64,000 nucleotides of DNA from Bacillus_AB infantis_C (GCF_050107595.1 NZ_JBNILH010000003.1:186001-250000), one strand, 5' to 3'. Positions 8,401 through 17,042 are shown, numbered from the stretch's first letter. Notes: generated by a model not told the origin, from the sequence alone. Program-made: numbers and translations.

Positions 8401-9081
8401 CTATGCCGCGATAGAGAGTGTGCATTGCGGAGGAGTCTGCCTATGCTGGCAGAGCTTTGGCTCAGCGTGGACAGAAAGACTTTTCAGGGACGGCAGCATG
8501 GGGAGCGCCCTTAGAAGACAGCCTGGATCTTCTTCCTGGAGGGACCTGGCCAGCAGCCTGGCAACAGCAGCAGCTTCTTCGCTCCCGGTGTCAGGGCTGC
8601 CTGTGTCAGCATCTGTCTGCAGCTGCCTGCGCGCCCGGCTTAAGGCTGACTTTACGGCAAATTCGGTTGTCTGCAACAGTCCGGCGATTTCCTTTGAGGT
8701 ATATTGAAACCCCTCCTTAAGAGCATAAATGACTGCCTGCTTCAAGGTCAGGCATTCCATCAGCTTATCGACAGCTTCACTGCTGACGTATTGCTTCTCT
8801 TCATTCCGGATAGGCTCCGGCGACTCCTCCAGCTGCTCCTTTTTCCGTTTGCGCGTCACATCCACCCAGCAGTTATAGGCAATTTTCTTCAAAAGCGCCT
8901 GACTGACCCGCTCAGGCTCATAGCTGCTGGCGGCACGGAGGAAAGCCTCCTGGGCCAGGTCGTCACCATCCCAGCTGTTCTGCGCCAGAAATCGGCTATA
9001 GCGCTGAAGAGCGGGATACATCTCATCCGCCTTCTCCGCCAATCCCTGTACCCGGTCTGCCTTTTCCTGCTTCATCACCAT
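8401..9081 (-). CDS. RNA polymerase sigma-70 family (ECF-like) sigma factor with C-terminal extension
   Basis: A 226-residue sigma factor. Region 2 appears as DGDDLAQEAFLRA and YNCWVDVTRKRKKE (about residues 38-80), and region 4 as LTLKQAVIYALKEGFQYTSK then FAVKSALSRARRQL (about 112-155). About 65 residues follow region 4, rich in Ala, Leu, Ser and Pro, with no recognised fold; such tails in some ECF groups control activity, which is inference here. AAAGGAG precedes the ATG. It forms an operon with clpP (23-base gap, shared terminator). No anti-sigma gene is adjacent, so the tail or proteolysis may be the control. Confidence 0.8.
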   Translation of the reverse strand: MVMKQEKADRVQGLAEKADEMYPALQRYSRFLAQNSWDGDDLAQEAFLRAASSYEPERVSQALLKKIAYNCWVDVTRKRKKEQLEESPEPIRNEEKQYVSSEAVDKLMECLTLKQAVIYALKEGFQYTSKEIAGLLQTTEFAVKSALSRARRQLQTDADTGSPDTGSEEAAAVARLLARSLQEEDPGCLLRALPMLPSLKSLSVHAEPKLCQHRQTPPQCTLSIAA

Positions 9082-9229
9082 CGCTGCTCACTCCTTTTAC
9101 ACATCTCTGCCCCTTAAACGGATCAGGGAGGACGAAAAGATACGGCCTACTCAAATATATTTTATTCATTTGCCTGAAAGAGTTCTCTAATAGTGTATTC
9201 TTCAGGAAGCCGGCTCAAACCTTCCCGGT

Positions 9230-9721
9230 TTATGCTCCGACTGTGAAAAACTGGCCCAGGCACAGCTCCCCGTCCTCTGTTTTTTCCCTTTCCTCATAAG
9301 GAAACCCATTCGTGCTGAATACCTTCTTCCAGAAGCTTACCGCCCTCTTGTTTTCCGCTAGCTGCTCAACATAGTAAGTCCCTTTATGCTTCTGAAACAA
9401 TACATCGAGAGCCTCTTCAGCAGCCCCCTTCCCCCTGTATGGATGAAAAAGAAACATATCATTGATGCAGAAATCGGCCTTTTTCAGGAAAGGTTTTTCC
9501 AGAAACAGCAGGAAGCCGGCAATCTCTTCCCCGTATTTGATGAGATGAACCGAAATGCCCGGTGTATCCCAAATGGCATCGAACGAGTCAAACTCAAATG
9601 TACCGTGGCCATTCGGCATAAGTGAGGATGAATATTGTGACAAGTCGTGCAGGTAAAAGCTGTACAGGTTCCGGACAATTTCCTTTTTTGAAGCATCTGC
9701 TGCGGCTAAAGTTGTATTCAT
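9230..9721 (-). CDS. GNAT family N-acetyltransferase
   Basis: A 163-residue GCN5-related acetyltransferase. The acetyl-CoA binding motif A is FLFHPYRGKGAAEEALDVLF near residue 90 (R-G-K-G-A core), and the C-terminal strand with AENKRAVSFWKKVF is the usual motif B. A hydrophobic run EEIAGFLLFLE precedes it. Such enzymes transfer acetyl from acetyl-CoA to amines; the acceptor is unknown. GAGGGG is placed well before the ATG. It is a single gene. Confidence 0.75.
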   Translation of the reverse strand: MNTTLAAADASKKEIVRNLYSFYLHDLSQYSSSLMPNGHGTFEFDSFDAIWDTPGISVHLIKYGEEIAGFLLFLEKPFLKKADFCINDMFLFHPYRGKGAAEEALDVLFQKHKGTYYVEQLAENKRAVSFWKKVFSTNGFPYEEREKTEDGELCLGQFFTVGA

Positions 9722-9796
9722 AAATAATCCCCTCTTTTTTTGTCAGACTATTAAAATAATATAAGGTTACCGGTGTTTCAGCAAGGTTTATCCATA

Positions 9797-9820
9797 TAAA
9801 AACCGGGCCATCCAGCCCGG
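9797..9820 (-). terminator. terminator of the SDR gene
   Basis: CCGGGC and GCCCGG (perfect 6-bp stem, 6-base loop), followed on the minus strand by a TTTTT run. Confidence 0.8.
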
Positions 9821-9829
9821 CAGCTTTCT

Positions 9830-10729
9830 CTATGAACTTACCATCGTCCCGCCGTTGATATGAAGCACCTGCCCGCTCATATAGCGGGAGTCGTCGGAGG
9901 CAAGGTAAACATACGCCGGCGCCAGCTCAAACGGCTGGCCGGCCCTTTTCATCGGCGTATCCGTGCCGAATTCTGATACCTTCTTCGCGGAGAAGCTGGC
10001 GGGGATGAGCGGTGTCCAGATAGGACCTGGCGCTATGGCATTCACCCGGATCCCTTTTTTCTCAAGCGACAATGACAAGGACCTTGTAAAGGTTACAATC
10101 GCACCTTTTGTCGAGGAATAGTCAATCAGATCTTTATGGCCTTCGTAGGCCGTAACGGACGCTGTATTGATGATGGAGCCCCCTGCCTTCATATGGGGAA
10201 GAACGGCTTTTGTTAAGTAGAAAAACGCGAAAATATTGGTTTCAAAGGTGTCGAAGAGCTGTTCCCTTGTGATATCGAGAATGCTTTTCTGCACAAATTG
10301 GACGCCGTGGTTATTGACGAGGATATCAATCCTGCCGAATTGGCGGAGCGATTGTTCGACAATTTCCTGGGAAAAGTTTTCCCTCCTCATATCGCCGGCG
10401 ATAAAAAGACTTTCCCCGCCAAGCTCCCGGATCCTTTCCTGTGTTTCCCTGGCATCCTGATGCTCATTCAGGTAGACAACGACGACTTTGGCGCCTTCCT
10501 TTACAAACGCGTAAGCCGCCGCACGGCCAATCCCGCTGTCCCCTCCGGTGATGATGGCGACCTTCCCTTTCAGTTTTCCTGACCCCCGATAGTCGGGGTC
10601 CTCCGAAATCGGTCTTGGCACCATCTTATATTCCAGGCCGGGCTGTACATCCTGATGCTGCGGCGGGAAAGACAGCGGCTTTTCTTTGCATTCCTCTTTT
10701 TTTCCGTAATAAGGATAGACTGGATACAT
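9830..10729 (-). CDS. SDR family oxidoreductase (YhxC/YdaD-like)
   Basis: A 299-residue short-chain dehydrogenase with a ~45-residue N-terminal extension before the Rossmann fold, as in the B. subtilis YhxC/YhxD/YdaD group. The cofactor motif TGGDSGIGRAAA is near residue 54, NNHG near 133, the catalytic Tyr/Lys in YSSTKGA near 203, and the C-terminal GQVLHINGG closes the family pattern. YdaD is a general stress protein in B. subtilis; no clear SigB promoter was found here. The ATG at 10729 is chosen because AGGAG lies 8 bases upstream. The substrate is unknown. Confidence 0.82.
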   Translation of the reverse strand: MYPVYPYYGKKEECKEKPLSFPPQHQDVQPGLEYKMVPRPISEDPDYRGSGKLKGKVAIITGGDSGIGRAAAYAFVKEGAKVVVVYLNEHQDARETQERIRELGGESLFIAGDMRRENFSQEIVEQSLRQFGRIDILVNNHGVQFVQKSILDITREQLFDTFETNIFAFFYLTKAVLPHMKAGGSIINTASVTAYEGHKDLIDYSSTKGAIVTFTRSLSLSLEKKGIRVNAIAPGPIWTPLIPASFSAKKVSEFGTDTPMKRAGQPFELAPAYVYLASDDSRYMSGQVLHINGGTMVSS

Positions 10730-10878
10730 GATCACCACTCCTGTTCATAGGCATATGACTATCCAGTGTATTCTGTGGATGCCCACTTGGTGAAAAGAGA
10801 AGGTTAAGGAGCAAAAGAAGGAAAAATTAGAATATTACAGAAACTATATAGGTATTGTTTTTTAAAGGGGGAATTAAT

Positions 10879-12198
10879 ATGAAAGCTGTCGTCTCACTTT
10901 TTAACCGGATCATGCAGCGGTATTTGCCGGATCCATTCCTGTTTGTGGTGATCCTGACCTTCGCCGTTTTCGGCCTGGGGCTCATCTTTACAGACAACGG
11001 CCCGTATCAGATGGTCCAGTTCTGGGGAGGCGGGTTCTGGGGGCTCCTGACATTCTCGATGCAAATGGTACTCGTGCTGGTGACGGGCCATGTGCTGGCA
11101 AGCAGCCGCCTTTTTAAAAAGGGCCTTGGCTCATTGGCAGGACTGGCCAAATCTCCGGGGCAGGCCATCATCCTTGTCACTGTCATCTCCATGCTCGCGA
11201 GCTTGATCAACTGGGGTTTCGGCCTTGTGATCGGTGCACTTTTTGCCAAAGAGCTGGCGAAAAAGGTCAAAAATGTAGATTACCGGCTTCTGATTGCAAG
11301 CGCATACACCGGCTTTATCGTCTGGCATGGAGGCATTTCGGGTTCGATTCCGCTGACAATTGCAACAGCCGGGCATTTCTCGGAGGATCTGATCGGCATC
11401 ATCCCGACCAGCGAGACCATCTTTGCTTTTTTTAATATTGCTATTATCCTGGGTATTTTCGTCATTATGCCGATTGTGAACAGAATGATGATGCCTTCCA
11501 GGGAGGATACCGTCGCAGTTGATCCTGCCCTGCTTGAGGAGGACCTGCCGGCCGCTGCCATTGAACAGGCTGCCCTGACGCCGGCAGACCGGCTTGAAAA
11601 CAGTAAAATTCTTTCCATGCTGATCGGAATTTTTGGGCTTGTGTTCTTATTCTATTATTTTGCTACAAACGGATTTAAGCTCAATCTTGATATCGTAAAC
11701 TTCCTGTTCCTGTTCCTGGGCATCCTCTTCCACGGGACTCCAAAGCAATTCCTGAACGCTACGGTCAATGCCGTGAAAGGAGCCAGCGGCATCATCATCC
11801 AGTTCCCTTTCTATGCCGGGATCATGGGAATGATGACGACTTCCGGGCTTGCGGCTGTGATGTCAGAGGCATTCGCGTCCATTTCCAATGACTTCACCTT
11901 TCCATTCTTCGCCTTCCTTTCCGCCGGCCTGGTCAATTTCTTTGTTCCCTCAGGAGGCGGCCAATGGGCCGTACAGGCGCCGGTCATGCTTGAGGCGGCA
12001 CAAACGCTCGGTGTTTCAATACCGAAAACGGCCATGGCAGTCGCCTGGGGCGATGCCTGGACCAATCTGATCCAGCCTTTCTGGGCACTTCCCGCCCTTG
12101 CCATTGCAGGGCTGAAGGCCAAGGACATCATGGGCTACTGCGTGTTTGCTTTATTTGTAAGCGGTATCATTATATCGCTGGGAATGCTGTTTCTATAA
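10879..12198 (+). CDS. atoE: short-chain fatty acid transporter, AtoE family
   Basis: A 439-residue membrane protein, the AtoE length (440), with about 11 hydrophobic segments. The N-terminal RYLPDPFLFVVILTFAVF, FGLVIGALFAKELAKKVKN and FVPSGGGQWAVQAPVM are typical of the TIGR00366/AtoE family. E. coli AtoE takes up short-chain fatty acids such as acetoacetate or butyrate; the substrate here is inference. ATG at 10879 has AAAGGGGG upstream; the ORF extends 8 codons further without a ribosome site. It is a single gene with its own terminator; no ato catabolic genes are nearby. Confidence 0.82.
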   Translation: MKAVVSLFNRIMQRYLPDPFLFVVILTFAVFGLGLIFTDNGPYQMVQFWGGGFWGLLTFSMQMVLVLVTGHVLASSRLFKKGLGSLAGLAKSPGQAIILVTVISMLASLINWGFGLVIGALFAKELAKKVKNVDYRLLIASAYTGFIVWHGGISGSIPLTIATAGHFSEDLIGIIPTSETIFAFFNIAIILGIFVIMPIVNRMMMPSREDTVAVDPALLEEDLPAAAIEQAALTPADRLENSKILSMLIGIFGLVFLFYYFATNGFKLNLDIVNFLFLFLGILFHGTPKQFLNATVNAVKGASGIIIQFPFYAGIMGMMTTSGLAAVMSEAFASISNDFTFPFFAFLSAGLVNFFVPSGGGQWAVQAPVMLEAAQTLGVSIPKTAMAVAWGDAWTNLIQPFWALPALAIAGLKAKDIMGYCVFALFVSGIIISLGMLFL

Positions 12199-12205
12199 GA
12201 CTTCC

Positions 12206-12231
12206 GAAAACCCGCTCCGGCGGGTTTTTTT
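12206..12231 (+). terminator. rho-independent terminator after atoE
   Basis: AACCCGC and GCGGGTT pair around a 4-base loop, followed by TTTTTT. Confidence 0.88.
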
Positions 12232-12308
12232 CATGCGGCCGCTTCCTGCTTATGGCCGGGGCAGCGGCGTGGCTATAATAGACTTAAGCAATTTTTTATA
12301 AAAACAGC

Positions 12309-12339
12309 TTGCATCTCACGCTGCGTGAGGTTTTATGAT
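12309..12339 (+). promoter_or_regulatory. MerR-type promoter with 19-bp spacer and operator
   Basis: TTGCAT (12309-12314) and TATGAT (12334-12339) are spaced by 19 bp. Inside the spacer lies the perfect dyad CTCACGC-T-GCGTGAG (12315-12329). MerR regulators bind such dyads in over-long spacers and twist the promoter into active shape, so this is very probably the autoregulated promoter of the next two genes. Confidence 0.8.
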
Positions 12340-12369
12340 AAAGACAGATAGATTAAGGGAGATGAAGAG

Positions 12370-13137
12370 ATGGCTGGCAAATACTCAATCGGTCAATTTT
12401 CAAAAAAAACCGGCACCACGATCAGGACACTCCATTATTATGATGAAATCGGCCTCCTGGAGCCAACCGAAATAACAGACTCTGGGCGCCGCTATTATTC
12501 CGACCCTGATTTCACCGTGCTCCAGCGGATTGTGACACTAAAATACCTCGGCTATTCCCTCGAGCAGATCAAAGGGATGCTCCAGAATGAAAAATGGAGC
12601 CTAAAGGATTCCCTCGCCTTCCAAAGAGCAGAGATGATCCGGAAGAAGGAAGAAGTCGAAGGGGTCATCCGGGCTTTGGACCGTGCCCTCTATGTGATGG
12701 AAGATCAAGGCGAGGTGGATGCGGGCGTCTTCATTTCACTCATCAACACCATCCACCGGGAGGACGAGCAGAAGGAATGGCTGAAGAGCATCCTTCCTGA
12801 GGAAAGAGTGGATTCCCTTTACGCCATTCCTGAGGAGAAACAGCGGGAATATGAAAGCAGATGGGTTTCCATTTCAATGAAACTGAAGGAGCTTGCAGGT
12901 TCAGACCCTGCCTGCAGGGAAGTTCAGTCTTTAATAAAGGCAATAATGGAGATAGTAGATGAAATCTCAGGAAATGATCCTTCGCTTCTGAAAGAACTCA
13001 GTTTGGTGGATTTCGGCGATAATGATGACGGCGGCCTTTTCCATATCCCCTTCTCCCCTGAAGAGGAAAAATGGCTTGCAGCTGCACTTGGTCTGTATCT
13101 GGAGCAGAAAGGAATGAATTTTGATGAAGAGAAATGA
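12370..13137 (+). CDS. MerR family transcriptional regulator
   Basis: A 255-residue regulator. Residues 1-75 are a MerR winged helix-turn-helix (YSIGQFSKKTGTTIRTLHYY then DEIGLLEP and SGRRYYSDPD), followed by a long dimer helix and a ~130-residue C-terminal effector domain with no metal-binding Cys pair. This suits drug-responsive MerR proteins (TipAS/BmrR-like in layout) rather than metal sensors; the ligand is unknown. It is preceded by a promoter with a 19-bp spacer and dyad, and overlaps the exporter gene by 14 bases. The likely role is switching on the exporter in response to a compound. Confidence 0.88.
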   Translation: MAGKYSIGQFSKKTGTTIRTLHYYDEIGLLEPTEITDSGRRYYSDPDFTVLQRIVTLKYLGYSLEQIKGMLQNEKWSLKDSLAFQRAEMIRKKEEVEGVIRALDRALYVMEDQGEVDAGVFISLINTIHREDEQKEWLKSILPEERVDSLYAIPEEKQREYESRWVSISMKLKELAGSDPACREVQSLIKAIMEIVDEISGNDPSLLKELSLVDFGDNDDGGLFHIPFSPEEEKWLAAALGLYLEQKGMNFDEEK

Positions 13138-14890
13138 GGAGCCTGCAATCAAGCAAGGAAGCTGGAAAGCATTCTGGAGCCTGCTGAAGGACTCTAAGCC
13201 GCCGCGCTGGATCCTGCTGTCGGCCATTATTCTCAGCATCCTGGAAACCGGTGCCGGGCTGATCGTCCCCCTGTTCACCAAGTCAATGGTCGACCAGCTG
13301 GCTGCCTCATCTTTGGAGGTGAGCGTCATACTGCTTCTGGCAGGTGCCTTCATCATCCAAACTGTCTCCTCCGGCTTTTCCTACTATTTCCTCAGCTATA
13401 TCGGGGAAGCAGTTGTAGCATCCATCAGGAGGAAGCTTTGGGGGCAGATTCTCCATCTGCCGGTCCCTTTCTTTGACCAGCAGCAGTCGGGCGAAACGAT
13501 GAGCCGGGTCACTCAGGATACGAATATTGTCAAAAACCTTATCACACAGCATTTGATTTCATTTCTGACCGGGATCATTTCCATCATCGGCTCCGTAATC
13601 ATCCTTCTCCTGATCGACTGGAAGATGACTCTTGTGATGATCATTGCCGTACCGCTGGCCATTGCTATGATTATGCCGCTGGGGCAGAAGATGTATAAGA
13701 TTTCAAGGGCAACCCAGGATGAAATGGCCAGTTTTTCCGGCAACCTCGGGCGGGTCCTTGCAGATATCCGCCTTGTTAAAGCTTATCATGCTGAAAAAGC
13801 AGAGCAGGAGAGCGGTAACAAGGGAATACGGCATTTATTCCAATTTGGGCTGAGGGAAGCGAAAATCCAGGCAGTCATTTCCCCCTTCATGACCTTTATC
13901 ATGATGTTCGTGCTCGTCATCCTGATCGGCTATGGCGGCGTCCGCGTTGCTTCAGGCGCCCTGTCGGCCGGCTCGCTCGTCGCGATCATCATTTATATGT
14001 TCCAGATTGTCGTCCCTTTCAGCCAGATGGCATCCTTCTTTACAGCATTCCAGAAGGCTGTCGGGGCAACAGAAAGGATCCAGCATATATTTGACACCGA
14101 AAAAGAAGTGGATAAAGGCACGGAGGCTGTGGCCAATCCAAGCCAGGATATCACTTTTGAGAAGGTCAGCTTCGCTTACAAAGAGAAGGAGATCCTTGGC
14201 CAGGCATCACTTACTGTACCTGCCGGAAAGACCACGGCGATCGTCGGCCCGAGCGGAGGCGGAAAGACCACCCTGTTCGCCCTGCTGGAGCGCTTCTACC
14301 TGCCGCAGACAGGCCGGATTCTTCTTGGGGATCAGGACATCAGCTCCTTCCGCCTTCATTCATGGCGGTCATCCATCGGTTATGTTTCCCAGGAAAGTCC
14401 GATCATGTCAGGCACCATCCGCGATAATATTGCTTATGGAATGGAGCGGGAGGTGCCTGATGAGGAAATTGAAAGAGCTGCAGGGCTCGCCAATGCCTCA
14501 GAATTCATCGATGCCCTGCCTGATGGTTTCAATACACAGGTCGGTGAGCGCGGCATCAAGCTTTCAGGCGGCCAAAGGCAGCGGATTGCCATTGCACGGG
14601 CGCTGATCCGCAATCCCCGCATCCTGCTGCTTGATGAAGCCACATCCAATCTCGACAGCACATCAGAGCATCTTGTCCAAAAAGCACTGGAGCACTTGAT
14701 GGAAGGACGCACCACCCTTGTGATTGCCCACCGGCTCTCCACTGTTGTGGATGCCGATCAGATTGCCATACTGGAAAACGGAAGCATTACCGGGACCGGC
14801 ACACACCAGGAACTGTATGAAAAACACTCTTTATACAGGGAGCTCGCAGAGCAGCAGCTATCAGACCGCTCTGCCGCCTTAGGAGGCTGA
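13124..14890 (+). CDS. bmrA: BmrA-like multidrug ABC exporter (fused permease and ATPase)
   Basis: A 588-residue half-transporter: six membrane segments over residues 20-310, then an ATPase domain with Walker A GPSGGGKTT (about 374), signature LSGGQRQRIAIARAL (about 480), Walker B ILLLDEATSNLD and the H-loop IAHRLST. Length and many segments (VSQESPIMSGTIR, TLVIAHRLSTVVDADQ) agree with B. subtilis BmrA/YvcC, a homodimeric multidrug pump. The ATG at 13124 is preferred over TTG 13121, with AAAGGA 10 bases upstream. The merR stop lies inside this gene, so translation is probably coupled and the pump is regulated by the MerR protein. The drug range is unknown. Confidence 0.86.
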   Translation: MKRNEEPAIKQGSWKAFWSLLKDSKPPRWILLSAIILSILETGAGLIVPLFTKSMVDQLAASSLEVSVILLLAGAFIIQTVSSGFSYYFLSYIGEAVVASIRRKLWGQILHLPVPFFDQQQSGETMSRVTQDTNIVKNLITQHLISFLTGIISIIGSVIILLLIDWKMTLVMIIAVPLAIAMIMPLGQKMYKISRATQDEMASFSGNLGRVLADIRLVKAYHAEKAEQESGNKGIRHLFQFGLREAKIQAVISPFMTFIMMFVLVILIGYGGVRVASGALSAGSLVAIIIYMFQIVVPFSQMASFFTAFQKAVGATERIQHIFDTEKEVDKGTEAVANPSQDITFEKVSFAYKEKEILGQASLTVPAGKTTAIVGPSGGGKTTLFALLERFYLPQTGRILLGDQDISSFRLHSWRSSIGYVSQESPIMSGTIRDNIAYGMEREVPDEEIERAAGLANASEFIDALPDGFNTQVGERGIKLSGGQRQRIAIARALIRNPRILLLDEATSNLDSTSEHLVQKALEHLMEGRTTLVIAHRLSTVVDADQIAILENGSITGTGTHQELYEKHSLYRELAEQQLSDRSAALGG

Positions 14891-14914
14891 CTTTCCAGGT
14901 CAGTCTCTTTTTTT
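14885..14914 (+). terminator. terminator of the merR-exporter operon
   Basis: GGCTGAC (14885-14891) and GTCAGTC (14899-14905) form the stem, followed by TCTTTTTTT. The exporter stop codon lies inside the left arm. Confidence 0.75.
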
Positions 14915-15051
14915 ATAAATATATTCTTTGGGAAATAGGTTTAAAAACAAGGGAATCCGTGGAATTTAATAGAAGTGGGTTGGCAATTCATACAGGATGA
15001 ATTAAAATAACCTTTGTCTCATAAATATAAATTGTATTAAGGGTGAATGTT

Positions 15052-16413
15052 TTGATAGAATCTGCAGCGAGGAAAAAAGCATCAGGTAAAAGCTTTATGC
15101 TCTTCCTCATTCCTTCATTGATCGGCATCAGCTTATTTATGCTTCCTATTTCTTATAAAGGCGAAGTGACCATTCCCATCGCCATTTTATCAGGCCTTGT
15201 CCAGGACCTTCTGGCAGCCTATCTGCCGGCCATTATGACTGTGATCATTTTTCTGACTTTTGCAGGCACACTGCTGGCAAAGCTTGTAAAGCCTGCCTTC
15301 ATCAGCAGAAGCGCGTTTTTCACTGCCCTGTTCGATGTTCCGGCGATCTGGTTTGCCGCAAGAGTGCTCGGCGCCATCTTTGCATTAATGACTTTTTACC
15401 AGATTGGCCCTGAATGGGTATGGTCTGAGAATACAGGAGGGCTTCTGCTTTACGATCTCCTTCCGGTCTTATTTTCAGTATTTTTATTCGCTGGTTTATT
15501 CCTGCCGCTCCTTTTGAACTTTGGGCTGCTCGAGCTTTTCGGCTCCCTCCTGACAAAGGTGATGAGGCCCTTGTTCAGGCTGCCGGGCCGCTCTTCAGTT
15601 GACTGTGCGGCATCCTGGCTCGGTGACGGCACGATCGGTGTCCTTTTGACGAGCAAGCAGTATGAGGAAGGCTTTTATACAAAAAGAGAAGCGGCTGTCA
15701 TCGGCACAACCTTCTCTGTTGTCTCGATCACCTTCAGCCTTGTTGTTATTTCCCAGGTTGGTCTCGAGAAACATTTTGTGCCGTTTTACCTGACCGTCCT
15801 TGCAGCCGGGATTGTGGCAGCGCTGATTTGTCCAAGAATCCCGCCGCTGTCGACCAAACCGGATACCTATGTTACAGAGGAAGCGCCACAGCTCGATGAA
15901 ACCATTCCTAAAGGCTATAACCCCCTTAGCTGGGGTGTTGCACAAGCAACAGCCAAAGCGGCAACAAACCGCGGCATCAAGCAGTTCTTTGAGCAGGGTG
16001 CGAAAAATATCCTCGATATGTGGATGGGTGTCGCGCCGATCGTTATGGCGCTCGGGACATTGGCGCTGATTGTGGCGGAATTCACGCCAATCTTTAAGAT
16101 TGCAGGCATGCCGTTCATACCTCTCCTGGAGCTTATGCAGGTGCCTGAGGCGAAGGCAGCCTCAGAGACGCTCGTCGTCGGCTTTGCGGATATGTTCCTG
16201 CCATCTGTCATTGGAAGCGGAATTGAGAGCGAGATGACCCGCTTTATCGTTGCATGTACATCTGTTACACAGCTGATTTATATGTCAGAAGTCGGCGGAC
16301 TCCTGCTTGGAAGCAAGATCCCTGTCTCTCTGAAAGATCTGATCATCATTTTCCTTGAACGGACCATCATTACCCTGCCGGTCATCGTGCTGGCAGCGCA
16401 TCTTATTTTTTAA
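15052..16413 (+). CDS. YjiH family membrane protein (nucleoside recognition/gate domain)
   Basis: A 453-residue protein with about 10 hydrophobic helices. GRSSVDCAASWLGDGTIGVL near residue 185 is characteristic of YjiH/Gate-domain proteins; MWMGVAPIVMALGTLALI follows. No established substrate exists for the family; nucleosides or ions have been suggested for relatives of the Gate domain. The TTG at 15052 is chosen as start because AAGGG lies 8 bases upstream, whereas the GTG at 15043 overlaps that site. It is a single gene between two terminators. Confidence 0.75.
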   Translation: MIESAARKKASGKSFMLFLIPSLIGISLFMLPISYKGEVTIPIAILSGLVQDLLAAYLPAIMTVIIFLTFAGTLLAKLVKPAFISRSAFFTALFDVPAIWFAARVLGAIFALMTFYQIGPEWVWSENTGGLLLYDLLPVLFSVFLFAGLFLPLLLNFGLLELFGSLLTKVMRPLFRLPGRSSVDCAASWLGDGTIGVLLTSKQYEEGFYTKREAAVIGTTFSVVSITFSLVVISQVGLEKHFVPFYLTVLAAGIVAALICPRIPPLSTKPDTYVTEEAPQLDETIPKGYNPLSWGVAQATAKAATNRGIKQFFEQGAKNILDMWMGVAPIVMALGTLALIVAEFTPIFKIAGMPFIPLLELMQVPEAKAASETLVVGFADMFLPSVIGSGIESEMTRFIVACTSVTQLIYMSEVGGLLLGSKIPVSLKDLIIIFLERTIITLPVIVLAAHLIF

Positions 16414-16422
16414 CGAAGCGAA

Positions 16423-16456
16423 GACCCCTTCAGGATGACTGAAGGGGTCACTTTTA
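16423..16456 (+). terminator. rho-independent terminator after the yjiH-like gene
   Basis: GACCCCTTCAG and CTGAAGGGGTC form a perfect 11-bp stem with a 5-base loop, followed by ACTTTTATT. Confidence 0.88.
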
Positions 16457-16470
16457 TTCAATAACGATTC

Positions 16471-17016
16471 TCATGTACAGCGGAAGGAGCGGATCCGATT
16501 AGTGTCTGTTCCATAATATTCCCAGCGGAACCTTCTCCACCTCCAGCCGGCTACAGAAGTCCTGCCGACGAATGTTGGATAGAACCAGAAGCTTCTGCCG
16601 TTATTCAGCCATAAATAGGTGAACCGGTATAAGCAGCCTCTGATGGCGCCGGGATCGACGGCAAAGACGGAGGCAGACTGTGTCTGGAGTTCAGGCGTAA
16701 AGGATGGAGGCGGGCTGCTTGGCGGTCCTCCCGCCTGCCCCTGGGCTTCTCCTCCCCCAGGGAATCCTGGCTGGCCTCCTCCACCTGGGAACCCGGGCTG
16801 GCCTCCGCCTCCCGGAAAGCCTGGCTGGCCAGGGAATGGCGTCCCTCCCGGAAAACCAGGCTGTCCCGGGAATGGTGTCCCTCCTGGAAAACCGGGCGGG
16901 AAAGGAAAGCCTGGCTGGCCCCCGCCCCCTGGGAATACATTAAATCTTTCCGGCGGCTGCTGCAGGTCTGCCTGAGGCAAAGGATAATACTGTCCTTGAT
17001 AAGGGTAATAATTCAA
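16471..17016 (-). CDS. Gly/Pro-rich collagen-like surface or coat protein of unknown function
   Basis: A 181-residue protein in three parts: a Tyr/Gln/Pro-rich start (MNYYPYQGQYYPLPQ), a central tandem repeat of QPGFPGGTPFPG and QPGFPGGGG units over residues 30-90, and an aromatic, basic end with GCLYRFTYLWLNNGRSFW and GWRWRRFRWEYYG. No signal peptide is seen. The central part resembles collagen-like or spore-coat/exosporium filaments, while the conserved-looking C-terminal domain carries a single Cys near each end. The ATG follows AAAGGGG. I do not know the family; a spore or cell-surface role is inference from composition. Confidence 0.65.
   Translation of the reverse strand: MNYYPYQGQYYPLPQADLQQPPERFNVFPGGGGQPGFPFPPGFPGGTPFPGQPGFPGGTPFPGQPGFPGGGGQPGFPGGGGQPGFPGGGEAQGQAGGPPSSPPPSFTPELQTQSASVFAVDPGAIRGCLYRFTYLWLNNGRSFWFYPTFVGRTSVAGWRWRRFRWEYYGTDTNRIRSFRCT
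16755..16915 (-). repeat. in-frame tandem repeat coding the GFPGG units
   Basis: Units of 24-36 bases coding QPGFPGG plus either TPFPG or GG recur about five times. They stay in frame and are partly degenerate at third positions, indicating selection on the protein as well as slippage. Confidence 0.8.
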
Positions 17017-17042
17017 TGAGTCGTTCCCCTTTCTGCTTTCAG

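Noticed and set aside
10730..10830. SigB promoter before the SDR gene
   Set aside because: Relatives are general stress genes, but no convincing GTTTAA-N13-GGGTAT pair was found.
16605..16975. Long open frames on both strands across the Gly/Pro-rich repeat
   Set aside because: High-GC repeats keep other frames open. Only the 16471-17016 frame has a ribosome site, start and a non-repeat domain at each end.
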